DNA of 64,000 nucleotides from Dillenia suffruticosa. Lineage: Eukaryota > Streptophyta > Magnoliopsida > Dilleniales > Dilleniaceae. Every line of letters begins with the position of its first letter. The first letter of the stretch is position 1. The stretch spans positions 15,535,501 through 15,599,500 of the forward strand of contig JAVTVX010000012.1 of assembly GCA_033439265.1 (NCBI GenBank). Direction: 5' to 3'. Position numbers and translations under genes: made by a program. This document shows positions 36,301 through 49,375 of this stretch, piece after piece. Below the pieces are notes generated by a model. That model saw nothing but the letters and a program-made list of their open reading frames with translations, was not told the origin of the DNA and did no database searches.

Positions 36301-37466
36301 AGGAGTGTTTGATTTATGTAAAACCATTGAGGGTTGTTTGAAGGATTCAAGCTCTTGTTCAAGAGAGGGTCACGGTCATGAGAGGATGGAGAGGCTTTTG
36401 ATTTTTTTTTCTTTCTTTCTTCAACACTCACGGTTTTGAGAAGGTAGTGGAGGCTAGGTTTTCTTCTTTTATTAAGCCTCATTCACTTTACTTAAATCCA
36501 ATCTCAACCATCCATATTTTCAAAACAATTTTCTAACCTTTGGATCACATTTAATATAACAAGACTAGTCTCTCTTCCTCTCTCTCTCTCTCACATTTTT
36601 CCCTCTCTCTCTCTTTCACTCTATAACCCAACAACACTCAAATTGCTCATTTATTATGTCTCTCAATGTGTCTCCCACTAACAAATCTATTGGCCCAAGA
36701 AAAATCCTTCATTTTTCTATTCATTTTAAACCCTTGGATCAACAACCTCAAATGTCAACATTTGCAACTCTTTATTTCTCCTCACTTGGCCAGCCATGCA
36801 TTTCTCCTTCCCAAATAAGCTTGTTTGTTCATGCATTATGAGGAAGCAAAGTTGAATTTGGCATCTTTCTTAGCCCTTGATCATTTTCTTGAATTTTCTC
36901 CACCATTGGATCCCTTTGTGCCAACTAGACATTATCTTCTTTAATCCAATGGGAACATTCTAATTATAACCCCAACTAATTATTTTAACTATCCCATATT
37001 CTTTTTCCTTAAATTTTTTATTTGTTTCGAATGCGCCTCTTGATGTGTAAAAATTATTTTTGACTCTGAAAATTCCCAAACCCTCACACTAGGCCCAAAA
37101 CCTCATATTAGGTCTAATTATATTGATTCCATGTCATAACGAGGGCGTTTAGCCTTGCCGAGAAGCTTTCGCCCAAATTAGGATTTTCGGCTAACATTTA
37201 CAGAAATTCATGATTTGGCTCGATGAAGTATGATTTATCTATATTTGAAGTTCTCATATACTTCTAAGACCATTCTGATTATTATTTGACTCTAACTGGT
37301 CATTTTGGAAAATTTTCGTTCCTGACGATTTTTGTCGAAATTTTCGAAAACTATTATATTGAAAAAAATTTCTGAGTGAATTTTCTATATATAGAAACTG
37401 AAGAATATTTTATATATTTCATGAACAGGAGTATAATAGTATGAACACCGCAGTTTCGGTGTTATA
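33343..37466 (-). repeat. 3' LTR of the Gypsy element (4.1 kb, complete)
   Basis: In minus orientation it starts TATAACACCGAAACTG, probably from TGTAACACC. It follows the end of pol and the purine-rich 'acggagttagaaaa'. It ends ...GGGGCATGATA, against ...GGGGCGTGACA in the other LTR. Positions 33343-35420 align with 42833-44898 with modest divergence, mostly C/T and G/A. Short plus-strand ORFs such as 34901-35155 and 35213-35584 are low-complexity readings of this LTR, not genes. Microsatellite-like ct runs occur at 36570-36625. Confidence 0.85.
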
Positions 37467-37515
37467 TTTTCTAACTCCGTAAAAATAAGTTTCGTTCTCG
37501 AAACTAAAAGAAAAA

Positions 37516-40500
37516 TCATACAGTAAAAAGTTGAGGGTACTGTCTCCTCATGGCTTCCTCGGGTTCCCAAGTCCCCTCCTCGATCTGGTCTCTCCTCCAT
37601 AAAACTCTGACTAGAGGAACCTCCTTGCTCCGCAACCTCTTAGTTTGCCGATCAAGGATAGCCATTGGCTAAACTGGTAGGCTCAAATCCTTTCACAACT
37701 CAACTGGTGGAGACTCTAATATATGAGATGGATCAGGTAGGTACTTCCTAAGTACCAAGACATAGAAGATATCATGAATACGGGAAAGCTCATCGGGCAA
37801 CTCTGGTTTATATGCCACATTTCTGACCCTCTCAAGGATACGGAAAGGTCCAATATACCTGGATCTCAGCTTACCCCGCTGCCTGAATCGAATCATCTCT
37901 TTCCAGGGTGAGATCCAAAGGAAAACCATATCTCCTACCTCAAACTCAGGTGGTCGCCGTCTCCTATCTGCGTAAGCCTTCTGTCGATCTTGGGCGGCTT
38001 TTATCCGTTCACGGATGATCCTCACTTTCTCCATTGTCTCCTCAATGATCTCAACACTGGTATATCGCCTTTCTCCTACCTCATCCCAGCATAACGGAGT
38101 ATAGCACTTCCTCCCATATAATGCCTCATACGGAGGCATCCCAATGCTGGTCTGATATCTATTATTATATGCAACTCTACCAGCGAAAGATGCTGATCCC
38201 AACAACCTCGAAATTCCATAACGCATGCTCTGAGCATTCCTCTAAAGTCTGGATGGTCCTCTCTGACTGACCATCAGTCTGAGGGTGATAGGCTGTGCTA
38301 AAACTCAGTCTAGTATCCAATGCCTCCTACAATCTGGGCTAGAAACTAGACGTAAATCTGGAGTCTCTATCTGACACTATCGACATTGGTATCCCGTGAA
38401 GTCTGACTATGGTGTCAATATAGAGGCATGCCAACACCTCTAAGGAATGATGAGCACGAATCAGAATAAAGTGTGCGGACTTGGTGAGTCTATCGACAAT
38501 CACTCATATAGTATTATGTCATGCCGAAGTCCGCGGTAGTCCCATCACAAAATCTATCATGATGTGTTCCCACTACCACTTGGAAATGGGGAGAGGCTGT
38601 AAAGTGCCGGCAGGTCGCTGATGCTCGGCCTTCACCTGCTGACAGACCAGGCATCGAGCAACAAACTCTACAATCTCCCTTTTCATATCGGGTTACCAAT
38701 TACTACCTCGGATAGTCGGGTACATTTTCGTACTGTCCGGATGCATAGCATAAGCGGAGGAATGAGCCTCCTCAAGAATAGCTCTTCGGAGATCGTTGTC
38801 GGTGGGAATACAAATCCGCTGCCGATATACCACTAGTCCGTCATCACGGACCCAAAACTCTCCACCATCACCTCTGCGGATCCTATCAAGAATACCTCGG
38901 AGCTCCTCATCTGATCCTTGGAGCTCCCTAATATGGTCGAGCAAAGTCAGCCTCACCTCAAATCGGGTTAGTAGTGCTTCTCGATCATCACTAGCCAAGC
39001 TGAATCCTAAAACGCGGAGTCCCACCAAACAAGAGAGATAAGCACTCTCCGTTGCCTGAGAAGAAGATGATTTTCAGCTCAAGGCATCTGCCACAACATT
39101 TGTCTTTCCCGAATGATAATCAATGATAAGATCATAATTTTTCAGCAACTCCATCCATCTCCTCTTATGAGGTTCAATTCTCGTTGAGTGAATAAGTACT
39201 TCAGACTTTTATGATCCGTGAATATCCTACAGGTCGCCCCATACAAGTAATGTCGTCATATTTTCAAAGCAAAGACTATAGCGGCTAACTCAAGATCATG
39301 CGTCGGGTAATTCAACTCGTGCTTCTTCAGCTATTGAGAAGCATATGCAATCACTCGACCATCCTGCATCAGTACACCACCCAATCCCTATTTGCTGGTA
39401 TCACTGTATACTACATACTCCCGACTGCTAGTAGGAAGGGCCAATATCGGTGCTGATATCAGTCGTTGTTTAAACTCTTGAAAGCTCACCTCACAACACT
39501 CATCCCAATGAAACTTGACGTCATTCCGCGTCAATCCAGATAATGAGGCGATGATCCGAGAGAATCCCTTTACAAACCGCCGATAATAACCTACGAGACC
39601 AAGGAAACTCCAGATCTCAGTTACGGTCTTCAACTGTTCCCATTTCAGTATAGGCTCAACCTTTTGCGGATCAACGTAATACCCTCCGCAGAAACTATAT
39701 GTCCCAGAAAACCAATATGCCGTAGCCAAAATTCACACTTAGTGAATTTAGCATATAATTGTCTCTCGGAATAATTTGTAAAATAACCCGAAGGTGTTGA
39801 GTATGCTCCTTATCGCTCTACGAGTAGACTAGAATGTCATCAATAAACACAATGATGAATCAATCCAGATAATCATGGAAGACCCGATTCATCAAGTCCA
39901 TGAATGTGGATGGTGCATTTGTCAACCCAAATGGCATGACTAGGAACTCAAAGTGTCCATATTGGGTACGAAATGCGGTTTTGGGCACATCCTCGGCCCT
40001 AATCCGCAGCTGATGGTACTCTGATCGAAGATCTATCTTCGAGAAAACTCTGGTACCCTAAAGCTGATCAAACAGATCATCAATGCACGGTAATGGATAT
40101 CGGTTCTTGATAGTGACTTTGTTCAACTGTCAATAATCCACACAAAGTCTAAGTGTACCATCCTTCTTTTTCACAAATAATACCGGAGCACCCTAAGGTG
40201 AAGTGCTCAGATGAATAAATCCCTTGTCCAGCAATTCCTGTAGCTGAACCTTGAGCTCTCTCAGCTCGGCTGGTGCTATTCTATACGGTGGAATCGAAAT
40301 AGGAGTAGTCCTTAGAGTTAGATCGATCTCAAAATCAAACTCCTAAACTGGTGATAATCCGGGTAGTTTCTCGGGGAATACATCAGAAAACTCCTATACT
40401 ACCGGGACTTCATCAAGCCTTGAACTCTCTATGGTGGTATCTATCACGTGAGCCAGATATGCCATGCATTCTCGGCGTATCATCCGTTTGGCTTCCATCA

Positions 40501-40900
40501 CTAAACTACATAACGGGGTAATACTCGTCTCTCACTCGCAAACATCAGTGGTGGTCCTTCAGACCTCCAGAACTCAACTTCCTTAATGAAACAATCCACG
40601 GAAGCTCGGTGAGTACTCAGCCAATCCATCCCTAGGATGGCATCGAAATATGTTATATCAAGTGGAATCAGATATGCTCTAGCACTATCTCACCGATCAT
40701 GACATCACTCCCTCTATATACCGAATCTCTAACCAACTGCTCACCAAGAGGAGTGATAACCAATAGCTCCTCATTTAGTGGCAATCACAGCCTATCTGAC
40801 TTTGAGCGAAAGAGGCTCTCATGTAAGAATAGTTCGATCCGGTATCAAAAAGAACACGGGCATCGACTCTGCATATTTTCATAGTACCTAGATGTGAGAA
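37516..40900 (-). pseudogene. Gypsy pol remnant (protease-RT-RNase H-integrase-chromodomain)
   Basis: Read right to left. Protease 'RVLFDTGSN' at about 40836-40862 keeps the catalytic DTGS. RT has 'FVKKKDGTLRLCVDY' near 40130-40175, '[14 protein letters not shown]' near 39915-39960, and the catalytic 'VFIDDILVYS' near 39820-39850 with FIDD in place of YxDD. RNase H begins with 'TSKxxLG' and 'RVIAYAS' near 39330-39395. The integrase zinc finger (His side near 38740-38765, 'CLVCQQVK' near 38630-38655) and a core containing 'DRLTKSAHF' near 38480-38500 follow. ORF 38226-37693 carries 'AYNNRYQTSIGMPPYEALYG' and the GPF/Y-type 'YIGPFRILERV'. The chromodomain-like tail 'EEGTWEPEEAMRRQYPQLF' ends at the stop at 37516-37518. 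About ten in-frame stops are scattered through it. Confidence 0.82.
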
Positions 40901-41099
40901 ATTGAAAAGAATCAATCGAAAGTACGTAAAAGATAGATATATATATATATATATACCAAAATAGTTAAGCCTCTAGGGCTGTAACTAATCATGTCCGTAC
41001 ATATCATCATGAGATACATGATTTCAAAAAGAGGATCAAAATAGTCAAGCTGCTAAAGCTTTAACTAGTTATAGTGGTACACAATTTCAAAGGAAGAGG

Positions 41100-42523
41100 A
41101 AAGAGTACATAAAGCTTCTAAACAGAACGGTCTGCTAGAGGATTACCCATGATCACATCAGGGTTCGCCTGAGCGTCCTCCTGAGTCATCGCATACACAC
41201 GAGCCTGTGCCCTAGGCTGCTGTCGCGAAGGACCTAGTACTGTATTGCTTCCAGCTGCAGTCTGGGGAGCGGTGGGTACTGAATGTGTAGGTGCTCCTTG
41301 CTAACCTATCCGTGGTCTACCCGTATATGTTTGTGGCACCTGACCTCTGAAACCTAGGTCAGGACAGAAACTCCAAATATGTCCTGCTTCCTACACTGGA
41401 AGCATCTCATAGGATCTTTGCAAACTCCAGAATGACGTCTGCCACAGTTGCGACAGATAAGGTAGTTCTGTACTGTGGAATGACTAGAGTCACTAGGGAT
41501 AGGTGCTCTAAACCCCTGGGGACGTGATCCTTATCTGAACTGTGTGGCTTAAAATAAGAAGGGCCTCCCTGAAAACCTGAAGTCTTACCCTTCTTCGAGA
41601 GTTAACTCGCATGAGGCCCGGCCTTCCTCTTCTTTAGATCTCTACTCTCCTTCTGTCTATTCTCAACGCGGACTATCTCTTCCACATGATATGCTGAATC
41701 AATAATCATCAGGAGGGAAAAGCTAGGTGTCACTATTATATATCTCCGGATACTCAAGTTAAGGCCATCCTCAAACTTAAATCGCATCTGCCTAGGTGTG
41801 GCTAAGTCAAGGATGAAGGCAGCTAATCTCCTCAACTCTGCCTCTTACTCAGCTACAGATCCGGTCCCCGTCTTAAGTACAGGAACTCCGTCCTCTTACG
41901 GTCCTGCTGAAACTCCGTAAAATATCTGCGGTCGACTCCCTCAGGAAGTCTTCCTACCGCAGTAGCTCCGTAGCCTCATTACTAATAACCTCCCACCACG
42001 TGAGGGCATCACCGTCCAACAATCTCTCAGCAACCCGTAGCCTATACTTCTCGCTCAGACCCAAGTCTGTCAAAATCCGATGGGTCCTATTGATCCAATG
42101 CTTGGCTGCAGTGGCTTCACCAAGTCCCGCAAACTCCGTGCATCCTAGCTGACGAGCTTCTTTGACCAGCTGAATCAGCTCGTGTATACGCCTAAGTGTG
42201 GCGGAAGTACTGTCACTCGGACCGGAAACTATAGAAGGAACGACCACCGGTGGAGGATCCAGTGCCACATAAGTAGGTGCTGCAATAGGAATAAGCACTG
42301 CTGTAGGTGTCGACGCTACTATTGGAGTCGATGGAGGTGGCATTTGAACCCCGTGCGAGGTGTACAAGTCATACACCTGCCTAAAAGCATCTAAGGACTG
42401 TGGTGAAGCTGGGGTTGCAGTAGCCGGCTGAGAAGGTACTGGAGGGGGTGCATGGGATGAGGAAGCATCCTCAGGTACTATAGGCGTCTCAGGTACAAAT
42501 CTAGTACCCCTTCTAGTAGTCAT
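41100..42523 (-). pseudogene. Gypsy gag remnant
   Basis: ORF 42523-41954 (189 codons) starts MTTRRGTRF with a Pro/Ala/Ser-rich N-terminus. It then has the retrotransposon gag core 'AAKHWINRTHRILTDL' and 'DGDALTWWE' (family: AxxWLxxxExxFxxL, GxAxxWW). It stops at 41954 but the frame continues in decayed form, including 'RRYFTEFQQDRKRTEFLYL' near 41880-41930. ORF 41835-41602 gives the gag C-terminus. A zinc knuckle pair follows at 41380-41455 (CRNCGRRHSGVC and CFQC). The start is chosen at 42523 because it opens the longest frame and lies about 290 bp after the primer site. Confidence 0.78.
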
Positions 42524-42832
42524 AGTTTTGCAAAGGAAGAATTTTTATTTGGCATTATTAAAGAATTAGGGTTAGTTACGTAACTAACCCCTTAAAATGA
42601 ATGAAGTCATAGGTTTAAGGACCGATAGAGATGATAAGCTAGGTTAGATGCGAACAGTATCTAACCCCCTAAAATAAAGAAACTTATATGCTTAAGACCA
42701 TGTATGGGGATCTCATGACTGTAAAGAAACTCTCATATGCATTGAAGACTTTTAAAAATGTACTTGGGAATAGTTTCAAAACTATTTTCATAAAACATAG
42801 CTCTCAACCTAGATCTCTGATACCAATCGAAC
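42524..42832 (-). other. Gypsy leader and primer-binding site
   Basis: On the minus strand TGGTATCAGAG occupies 42815-42825, seven bases inside the LTR end at 42833. This fits initiator tRNA-Met priming. The rest (42524-42814) is non-coding leader with a repeated 'ctaaccccttaaaat'/'ctaaccccctaaaat' word near 42583 and 42661. Confidence 0.75.
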
Positions 42833-44898
42833 TGTCACGCCCCGATCCTCGATCCGAGGCGTGAGCAGCCGCCCGTCAACCCGTATACTGCCACCTCACG
42901 ACACGTATACCGAGGCAACGAAGGCTCTCATCAACACCTGTATAAAACCTGTTTTTCTCAAAACATCATTTCCCAAGTAAATAATATAAAATGCAAGACA
43001 ATGCCTCAATGCATAGTTATACAGCACATCTGAGAGTTTCAATCATATTACATAATATAATTACAATCATCCCGATATAAATATACAATAGTCATTCTAT
43101 AGACTTCAAATATGTACAGTATTATCAAATATATCAATCCATCATCATTAAATACAACACTGCGAAAGAATGGTCGATACCATACCCAAGTCCGGGGTCT
43201 CCCAACAAAATCAAGTGTGTTGACTCACTCGACACGTCTCTCTCTGTGCCAAGTTTCAACTGAAATCAAGGAAAAGTGAAGAGTAAGTATTATGGGGAAA
43301 TACTAAATAAGTGAGGGGATCGACAATATGTTCTCAATATAAGTGTGAGCATGGAGTGTCAAAATACATTTCAAACAATTATGATATCAAAACCAATTAT
43401 GTCATGTCTAGAAACCAAGTGATCACATATCACACATAATAATAATATCAAATATGCATCCATTTACAATATCCAAAATCATATAGAGCTTGTCAATAAA
43501 ACATTCCCTGCAGTAGTCTACCTCGACCAATGAAAGGCGCATGGGGGTTTTTCATATGCAAGTATTTAAAATTAGTTTTCTACCTCAATATTAGCCACAG
43601 GCCTCACCAAGTGCTAGATAATGGCGTAATACATATCCTCCCCACATTTGGTTCAAACGGCTAACCCGTGTCTATATGTATATCCAACAATCAAGTATAG
43701 TACCTCACTCGGAGCTAGACTGTGGCGTAACACACATCCTCCCCAAATTTGGTTCATTCGAACGCAACTATACATATCACAATCACAACATTTGTGGATA
43801 CCTCCGGCCGAAACGTATCCAAATGCACAAGGGGCGCCTCTACAAATGTCCTTCGTAGTTACGGAATCTATCAAGGAACATCATCATCTCATCATGTCAT
43901 CCCATCATAAGTAGGCATCCAGTCTACACAAGTTCATCAAAACATTTCAAATACGTGTGCCAATACATTTCATCAAATCATTTCAAATCAATATATCAAT
44001 GCAACGGTAGTATAGAAAACATATCAAGTTCTCAAATAATGGCACAATATCATTTTATTTCAAACCATGGATGCATAGTCATTCGAATTCAATTATTTTA
44101 GGACACTCCAATGAATCATTAAAAAATATTTATAAAAATATAGTTCAAATCATCACATGCTATAAAACATATCATTGAAAAGCTGTAAAATATGAGTTTG
44201 TTCAATAAAAAATATAACATCGAAGTCACACTCACTGCATACGGGAGAGTACGTCACTCCCCTAAAAAACTCTACAACAACAGAAAGAGTTTTCTCTCGA
44301 ACGATCAAGTAATATATCATTACAATCATAATATAACATATATAACACATATATGTTATAATATTGAAAAATTAAATGTTACGTTTTATTTTAACTATCC
44401 CCTTATATAGGATTAAAATTTAAAACATTATAACTAAACTCCAAATATATACATACATTGTTTTCCTTTCAAACATCCAAACTACCACTTTAACCATACA
44501 TTATCAAGGTACCCAACACGACGAACACAATGCCACTATCAATTATCGAAATCATCGTTCACATATCCAATCTCCTACTATACTCAAAACAATCCGATTG
44601 CACCTTATACACTTACTTCACATTCATAATTCTTTATTAAATTCTCCTCTTCAATACACCAATACTACACCATACATTAATCATATATGTACACACACAT
44701 GCTCTTGCACATTTTTTACAATTATACATTTTCACATCACTTAAATACACTAATATCACTATACATGCATGCACATTTATACATCATTACATACACATAT
44801 AAGCCTCCATTTTGGTTACTAAACTCATTTTCAAACTTTTCCGGATAGCATGCAATTTCCTTGATCTCTTTAATGCATTCGGTTAAGACATTTTACAT
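42833..44898 (-). repeat. 5' LTR of the Gypsy element, truncated
   Basis: Plus-strand reading starts TGTCACGCCCCGATCC. It follows the left LTR up to the 'cattttacatac' block (35415-35426 and 44889-44900), after which homology ends abruptly and C2 leader sequence begins. About half of the LTR is missing. Confidence 0.85.
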
Positions 44899-45414
44899 AC
44901 CGCCCCTGATTCGTGGGCGCGTGCAACATACGTGCGCAGAGACGCGTCAAGAATCAGGCTAATGCCGCATGATTCTCACGCGTGAATGCTCTAGTGGTCT
45001 GGCTCAGTTCAAACTCAAAACTGAGTCTGACCCATGACCTAACCCGCTTAGCTGCCTAGGTTTTGCTGGTCAAGCGGGTGGACGCACATAGGAACGCGCC
45101 GCATGTCTAGCGTGTGTGCCAGACTACTATTGGAGCGTGAGTAATCTGGCAGTGCGTTAAGTCATTTAGAATTGGATTTTTCTAATTTTCTGAGGGTTCT
45201 ACGTTCAAATTTGTGACTATTTATGGGATTTTGTGTGTCGAATCTAAATTCGAATGGTAAGATGCGATTCTGAGTTGTGGTGTATAGTATCCATTGACTC
45301 ATACGCTTATTTTAGGATCTATAATCAAATCATTTAAAATTTGTTGATTCATAAGTTGCGCAAAATTATGAAAATAATTATCATTAGTCACTAACGTCTC
45401 TTTTTCTATATAAC

Positions 45415-46230
45415 AGAGACAATAGCTACAACTAAAACTGACGTACTTGATCTCGTGAAGGGAGACAAATTGAATGGTGATAATTATGATATTAGGTACT
45501 GGAAGGTTCAGTTTGTTTTCGAGAAACAAGACCTAGTGGAGGTTCTAAAGCACGAGATAACGGATCTCGGAGAGGGTACCACGCCTAGGTGAGACAAGAT
45601 CAGAAGGCGTATCGTGCTTGGAAGAGAAATGATGGTCAGACTAGGGCAATCCTTCTGAGCAGCATGCACGATAACATAATCCCAGTTATGAACTGTATCC
45701 TACTGTGATATCGGTTTGGATTGCTCTTAAAGAGCATTTTGGCTTCCGATCAACTTCTAAGCTGAGAATGTTGACCTATAGGTTTATTACCTATAAAAAA
45801 AGGCTGGATCATACTATGAAACAGCATTTTATGCATATATCAAGTATGATCATCTCTTTGAAGAATAGGGGGAGCCAATATCTAATGAGTTTCAGGTATT
45901 AGGAGTGATCCAATCTTTATCTGACTAATGGGATGTAGTTAAGACCTATCTTACATATACTGAGAGTATTTGTACTTTTATAGATGTAAGTAACCATTGT
46001 GAGCTCGAGGAAGAGCATTAGGAGATGGCTAGGTCTGTTTCGGGTCATGCTTATATGCAGAATCGAATAAGGGCTCTCAGGGTTTCGAGCGCAAGTGGCA
46101 CAAGTATGATGGGAAGACCAAAGGCCAAGATAAGAAGAAACCATCTGCTAAGACGGATGACACATGACAGAAGCACAGGAAAAAATAGCTTGATAAGAGC
46201 AAAGTCAAGTGCTACGTATGTGACAAATTA
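45415..46230 (+). pseudogene. Copia gag remnant of C2
   Basis: Opens with 'LVKGDKLNGDNYD' and 'YWKVQFVFEKQDLVEVL' (family: LNGxNFxxWxxxIxxLL), better preserved than in C1. A single frame then carries several stops. ORF 45705-45902 with 'ALKEHFGFRSTSKLRMLTYRF' is the UBN2-type middle (family: LxxxYxxxSxxRLxxLxxKF). The basic C-terminal stretch near 46025-46231 should hold the zinc knuckle but only 'KCYVC'-like sequence remains near 46207. Confidence 0.68.
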
Positions 46231-46289
46231 AAGGTATATCCTTATTTCTTACATGGTATGAGTCATGTTTCATCTACTGTGATGTTCAC

Positions 46290-47780
46290 TGACTCCTCTC
46301 CTTTGTAGATTGTAAACTCAAGACCTACCAACTTTGTAGCTTGCGATGGGAGTGCGTACATGGAGTTCTATTGATTAAGTCCCCATGCGATGAGGCTGTA
46401 TGTGGGGAACGGAACATTTGTGGCTATAAGAAGGATTTGTATATGCAAGCTGATATTGCGAAATAACCAAGTCTTATATCTACATGATATTTTGTATACT
46501 CCCAAAATTCGGCAGAATCTTATATCTATATTTTATCTTGGTCGTTTAGAATATTCTATTTTATTTGAAAACTCGAGTGTTTCTATTTCATATAATAGTT
46601 CTTTAATATGTAAAGTTTAGTCCATGATGGACTATATGCATTAGAGATGGTTTCGTTTAATAAAATTTCTCATTTATCTTCTATTGCTTATACATCTGAT
46701 AACATAGCTTATGATATTACTATTTGGCATAGTAGACTTGGTTACATAGGGTAAGAGAGAATGAACTGGTTAGCTGCGAGTGGATTGTTGGGTCTGCTAA
46801 CTAGGGTCTAGTTACTCCTATATAACTGACAAAGCAATGAGGAAACCATTTGGAAAGACAATGAGAGCTGAAATTCTATTGCAGTTGATCCATTCTGATA
46901 TTTGTGAGTTTATGAATGTGAGAGCCCAAAACAGACCTACATATTTCATTATATTTATAGCTGATTACACGCATTTCAGTTACATCTATTTGATTTTGCA
47001 TAAGTCTGATGTATTAAAGTGATTCATGAGGTTTATCAGCGAAATTGAGAATCAGTTAAACTTGAGATTTAAGACTCTCAAAACTGATCGAGGGTCTAAG
47101 TATCTGTTTGAGTAGTTCAAAGAGCTCTATTTCAAGAAGGACATTATGAAACAGTTGACTATTCCGCTAATCCCCAGCAAAAATGGAGTAGCTGAGAGAA
47201 GGAATAGGACTCTGTTGGAAATTGTGAGATCTATGATGGTACAAATTAATTTGTCCATCTTCCATTAGGGAGATGCATTATTGACTGTAGTCTACGTCCT
47301 CAATCGGATTCCAACAAAATCTGTAGTCAGTACCACATACAAGATTCGAACATAAAGGCAGCCTAACCTTAGCCATTTGAGGTCGTGAGATTGTGCCGTA
47401 TATGTTTAAGATTCTTCGCATCCACACGATAAGTTAGGTCTGCGAGAAAATAAGTGTATTTTTATAAGATATTCTGAATATTTCAGGGGACATGTGTTCC
47501 TATATGAACATACGGATGACATAGTCATTGAGATTAGATCTCGTGATGTCATATTTCTGAAAAATGATTTCCCTAAGAGAGGAAAAATCGATTAGGACTT
47601 CACCTCTTATGAGATCGGTGAGCTTAATGGCTTAGCTAAGCCCAGCAATACGACTCAAGAACTTGTTACGGATCTTTATCCTAGTAGGAGTGGCCCATCT
47701 AGAGGTGAGGTGGCTTCTTCTCCTCGTAGGAATAGTCAGGGGATATGTACCTTGATGTCATTTTCCAATTGAGGATGAGA
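46290..47780 (+). pseudogene. Copia protease-integrase remnant of C2
   Basis: ORF 46390-46620 covers the region after the protease active site with 'MRLYVGNG' and 'LYLHDILYTPKIRQNLIS' (family: LxxVLYVPxxxxNLIS). Integrase follows: ORF 46837-47022 includes 'LLQLIHSDICEFMNV' (family: LELIHTDxCGPM) and 'YFIIFIADYTHFSYIYL' (family: YFITFIDDYSRYxxVY). The next catalytic-Asp region reads 'KTDRGSKYL' near 47080-47105. 'GVAERRNRTLLEIVRSMM' near 47190-47240 keeps the Glu-containing NGVAERxNRT block. Frame stops occur between these blocks. Confidence 0.7.
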
Positions 47781-49375
47781 TCTTCATTGCGATTCTCACA
47801 GATGATGAGGAGCCTAAGACATTTGAGAAAGCTCTTGAGGGTCCTATGAAGAACCAATAGTTAAAGGCTATGCAGGAGGAGATGGAATCTATGAGAGTTA
47901 ACTGGGTCTGGGACCCAGTTGACATACTGAGAATAGAAAGGTCATTGGGAATAAGAGAGTTCTTAAAATCAAAAGAAAGGCCGACGGATCGCTAGAGAGA
48001 TACAAGACCTATCTAGTAATCAAAGGTTACACGTAGACAAAAGGTATTGACTACGAGAAGACTTTCTCTCCTGTAGTCAAATTTACATGGATCTGTTTAC
48101 TCTTAGTAATTGTCATGAGTTTGGATCTAGAGTTATATCAGATTGATATAAATACCGTCTTTCTTAATAGAAATTTGGATGAAAAGATCTACATGGAGCA
48201 ACCCTCTGGGTGGTTCATTCTAGTTGGTCAGGAGGATAAGGTCTGTTGACTTCGGAGTTGATTTATGACCTAAAGTAGTCATCCAAGCGATGGTATCTGA
48301 GATTTCACGAGGAGGTGATGTCTTATGGTTTTACAATGATTGAGAAGGATTATTATATCTATCTGATACGTTCAAATAACACTTTTGTGATCTTATTCCT
48401 ATATGTGGATGATATAATGTTGGTTGGAAACAATATTGAGTATCTGATAACTATTAAGACATGGTTATCATCGAGTTTCGACATGAAAGACATGGGTGAA
48501 GTTGAGTTCATCTTTGAAGTTAAAATCTAGAGGGATTGCTCGAGACGAATGTTAGCTCTTTCACAAGAGACTTACATTAGAAAGATTCTCGAGCGCTTTA
48601 GAATAAGTGATTGTAAACCTATAAATACTCTCATTGCCAAGTGTGATGGTCTGAGTCTTGAGATATGTCCCAAAACTTAGGAAGAAACAAGGAAAATAAG
48701 TAAAATCTATTATTTCAGTACAATGGAAAGTTTAATGTATGCGATATTGTGTACACGATCAGACATATATTATGCAGTCGGTCTGGTGAGTAAATATTAA
48801 TCAAATCCTAGAAAGGGTCATTAGAGAGCAATTAAAAGGATTTTTAGATATTTCAAAGGAGTTACTAGGTTCTCCTTGTGTTATGAAGGAGGCGATTTGT
48901 ATCTCTTAGGATATTCAGACACCGATTGAGGCGGTGATTTGGATAAGCGCAAATCGACGTCAAGTTTTGCCTTCTTACTCAACGGTGGTGTCATTTCTTG
49001 GAGCAGTAAGAAACAAATCTTTATAACTCTATTTACAATAGAGACTGGGTTCATAGCTTGCAGAGTCGCAATTCGAGAGAGTGTTTGGCTTCTGAGACTA
49101 TTGGATGACTTAGGGATTGTAGTTAATAGTGGGAGGTCAGTAATAATCTACTATATAATTAAACCACTATCGCCTATACTCAAGATCCTAAGTATTATAA
49201 TAGGACCAAATATATTAACACTAGATATAATTTTGTAAGAGATATTATCAAAAAGGGTGAAGTGACCGTCAAGTATATTTCAACACATAACATGGTGGAA
49301 GACCCTTTCACCAAATCCATTGTTAGAAACTCATTTATAGGACATAAAGAGTTATTGGATTTGCGTACATTTTGA
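47781..49375 (+). pseudogene. Copia RT-RNase H remnant of C2
   Basis: RT starts near 47830 ('EKALEGPMKNQ', family: EAMxSxxxxxW). ORF 48315-48530 contains 'VILFLYVDDIMLVGNN' with the catalytic YVDD intact. It is followed by 'WLSSSFDMKDMGEVEFI' (family: LxxxFxMKDLGxxxYIL). RNase H segments 'TMESLMYAILCTRSDIYYAV' near 48720-48780, 'KSTSSFAFLLNGGVISWSSKK' in ORF 48939-49238 and 'KHNMVED' type sequence near 49290 complete the order. Stops are frequent, so this is a dead copy, but it is the best preserved Copia RT in the window. Confidence 0.72.

Larger units (their letters stand above)
33343..44898 (-). mobile_element. Gypsy chromovirus-like LTR retrotransposon, 5' LTR truncated
   Basis: Minus-strand element with long LTRs: 3' LTR 33343-37466 (4,124 bp) and 5' LTR 42833-44898 (only 2,066 bp). 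A tRNA-Met-type primer site lies at 42815-42825. The order gag, protease, RT, RNase H, integrase, chromodomain-like tail is that of Gypsy chromoviruses. LTR length and the gag/pol layout resemble the Tekay/Del group; the lineage is inference. Many stops and frameshifts make it inactive. The left flank is 'atcac'; the matching right flank is missing because the 5' LTR ends at its junction with C2. Confidence 0.85.
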
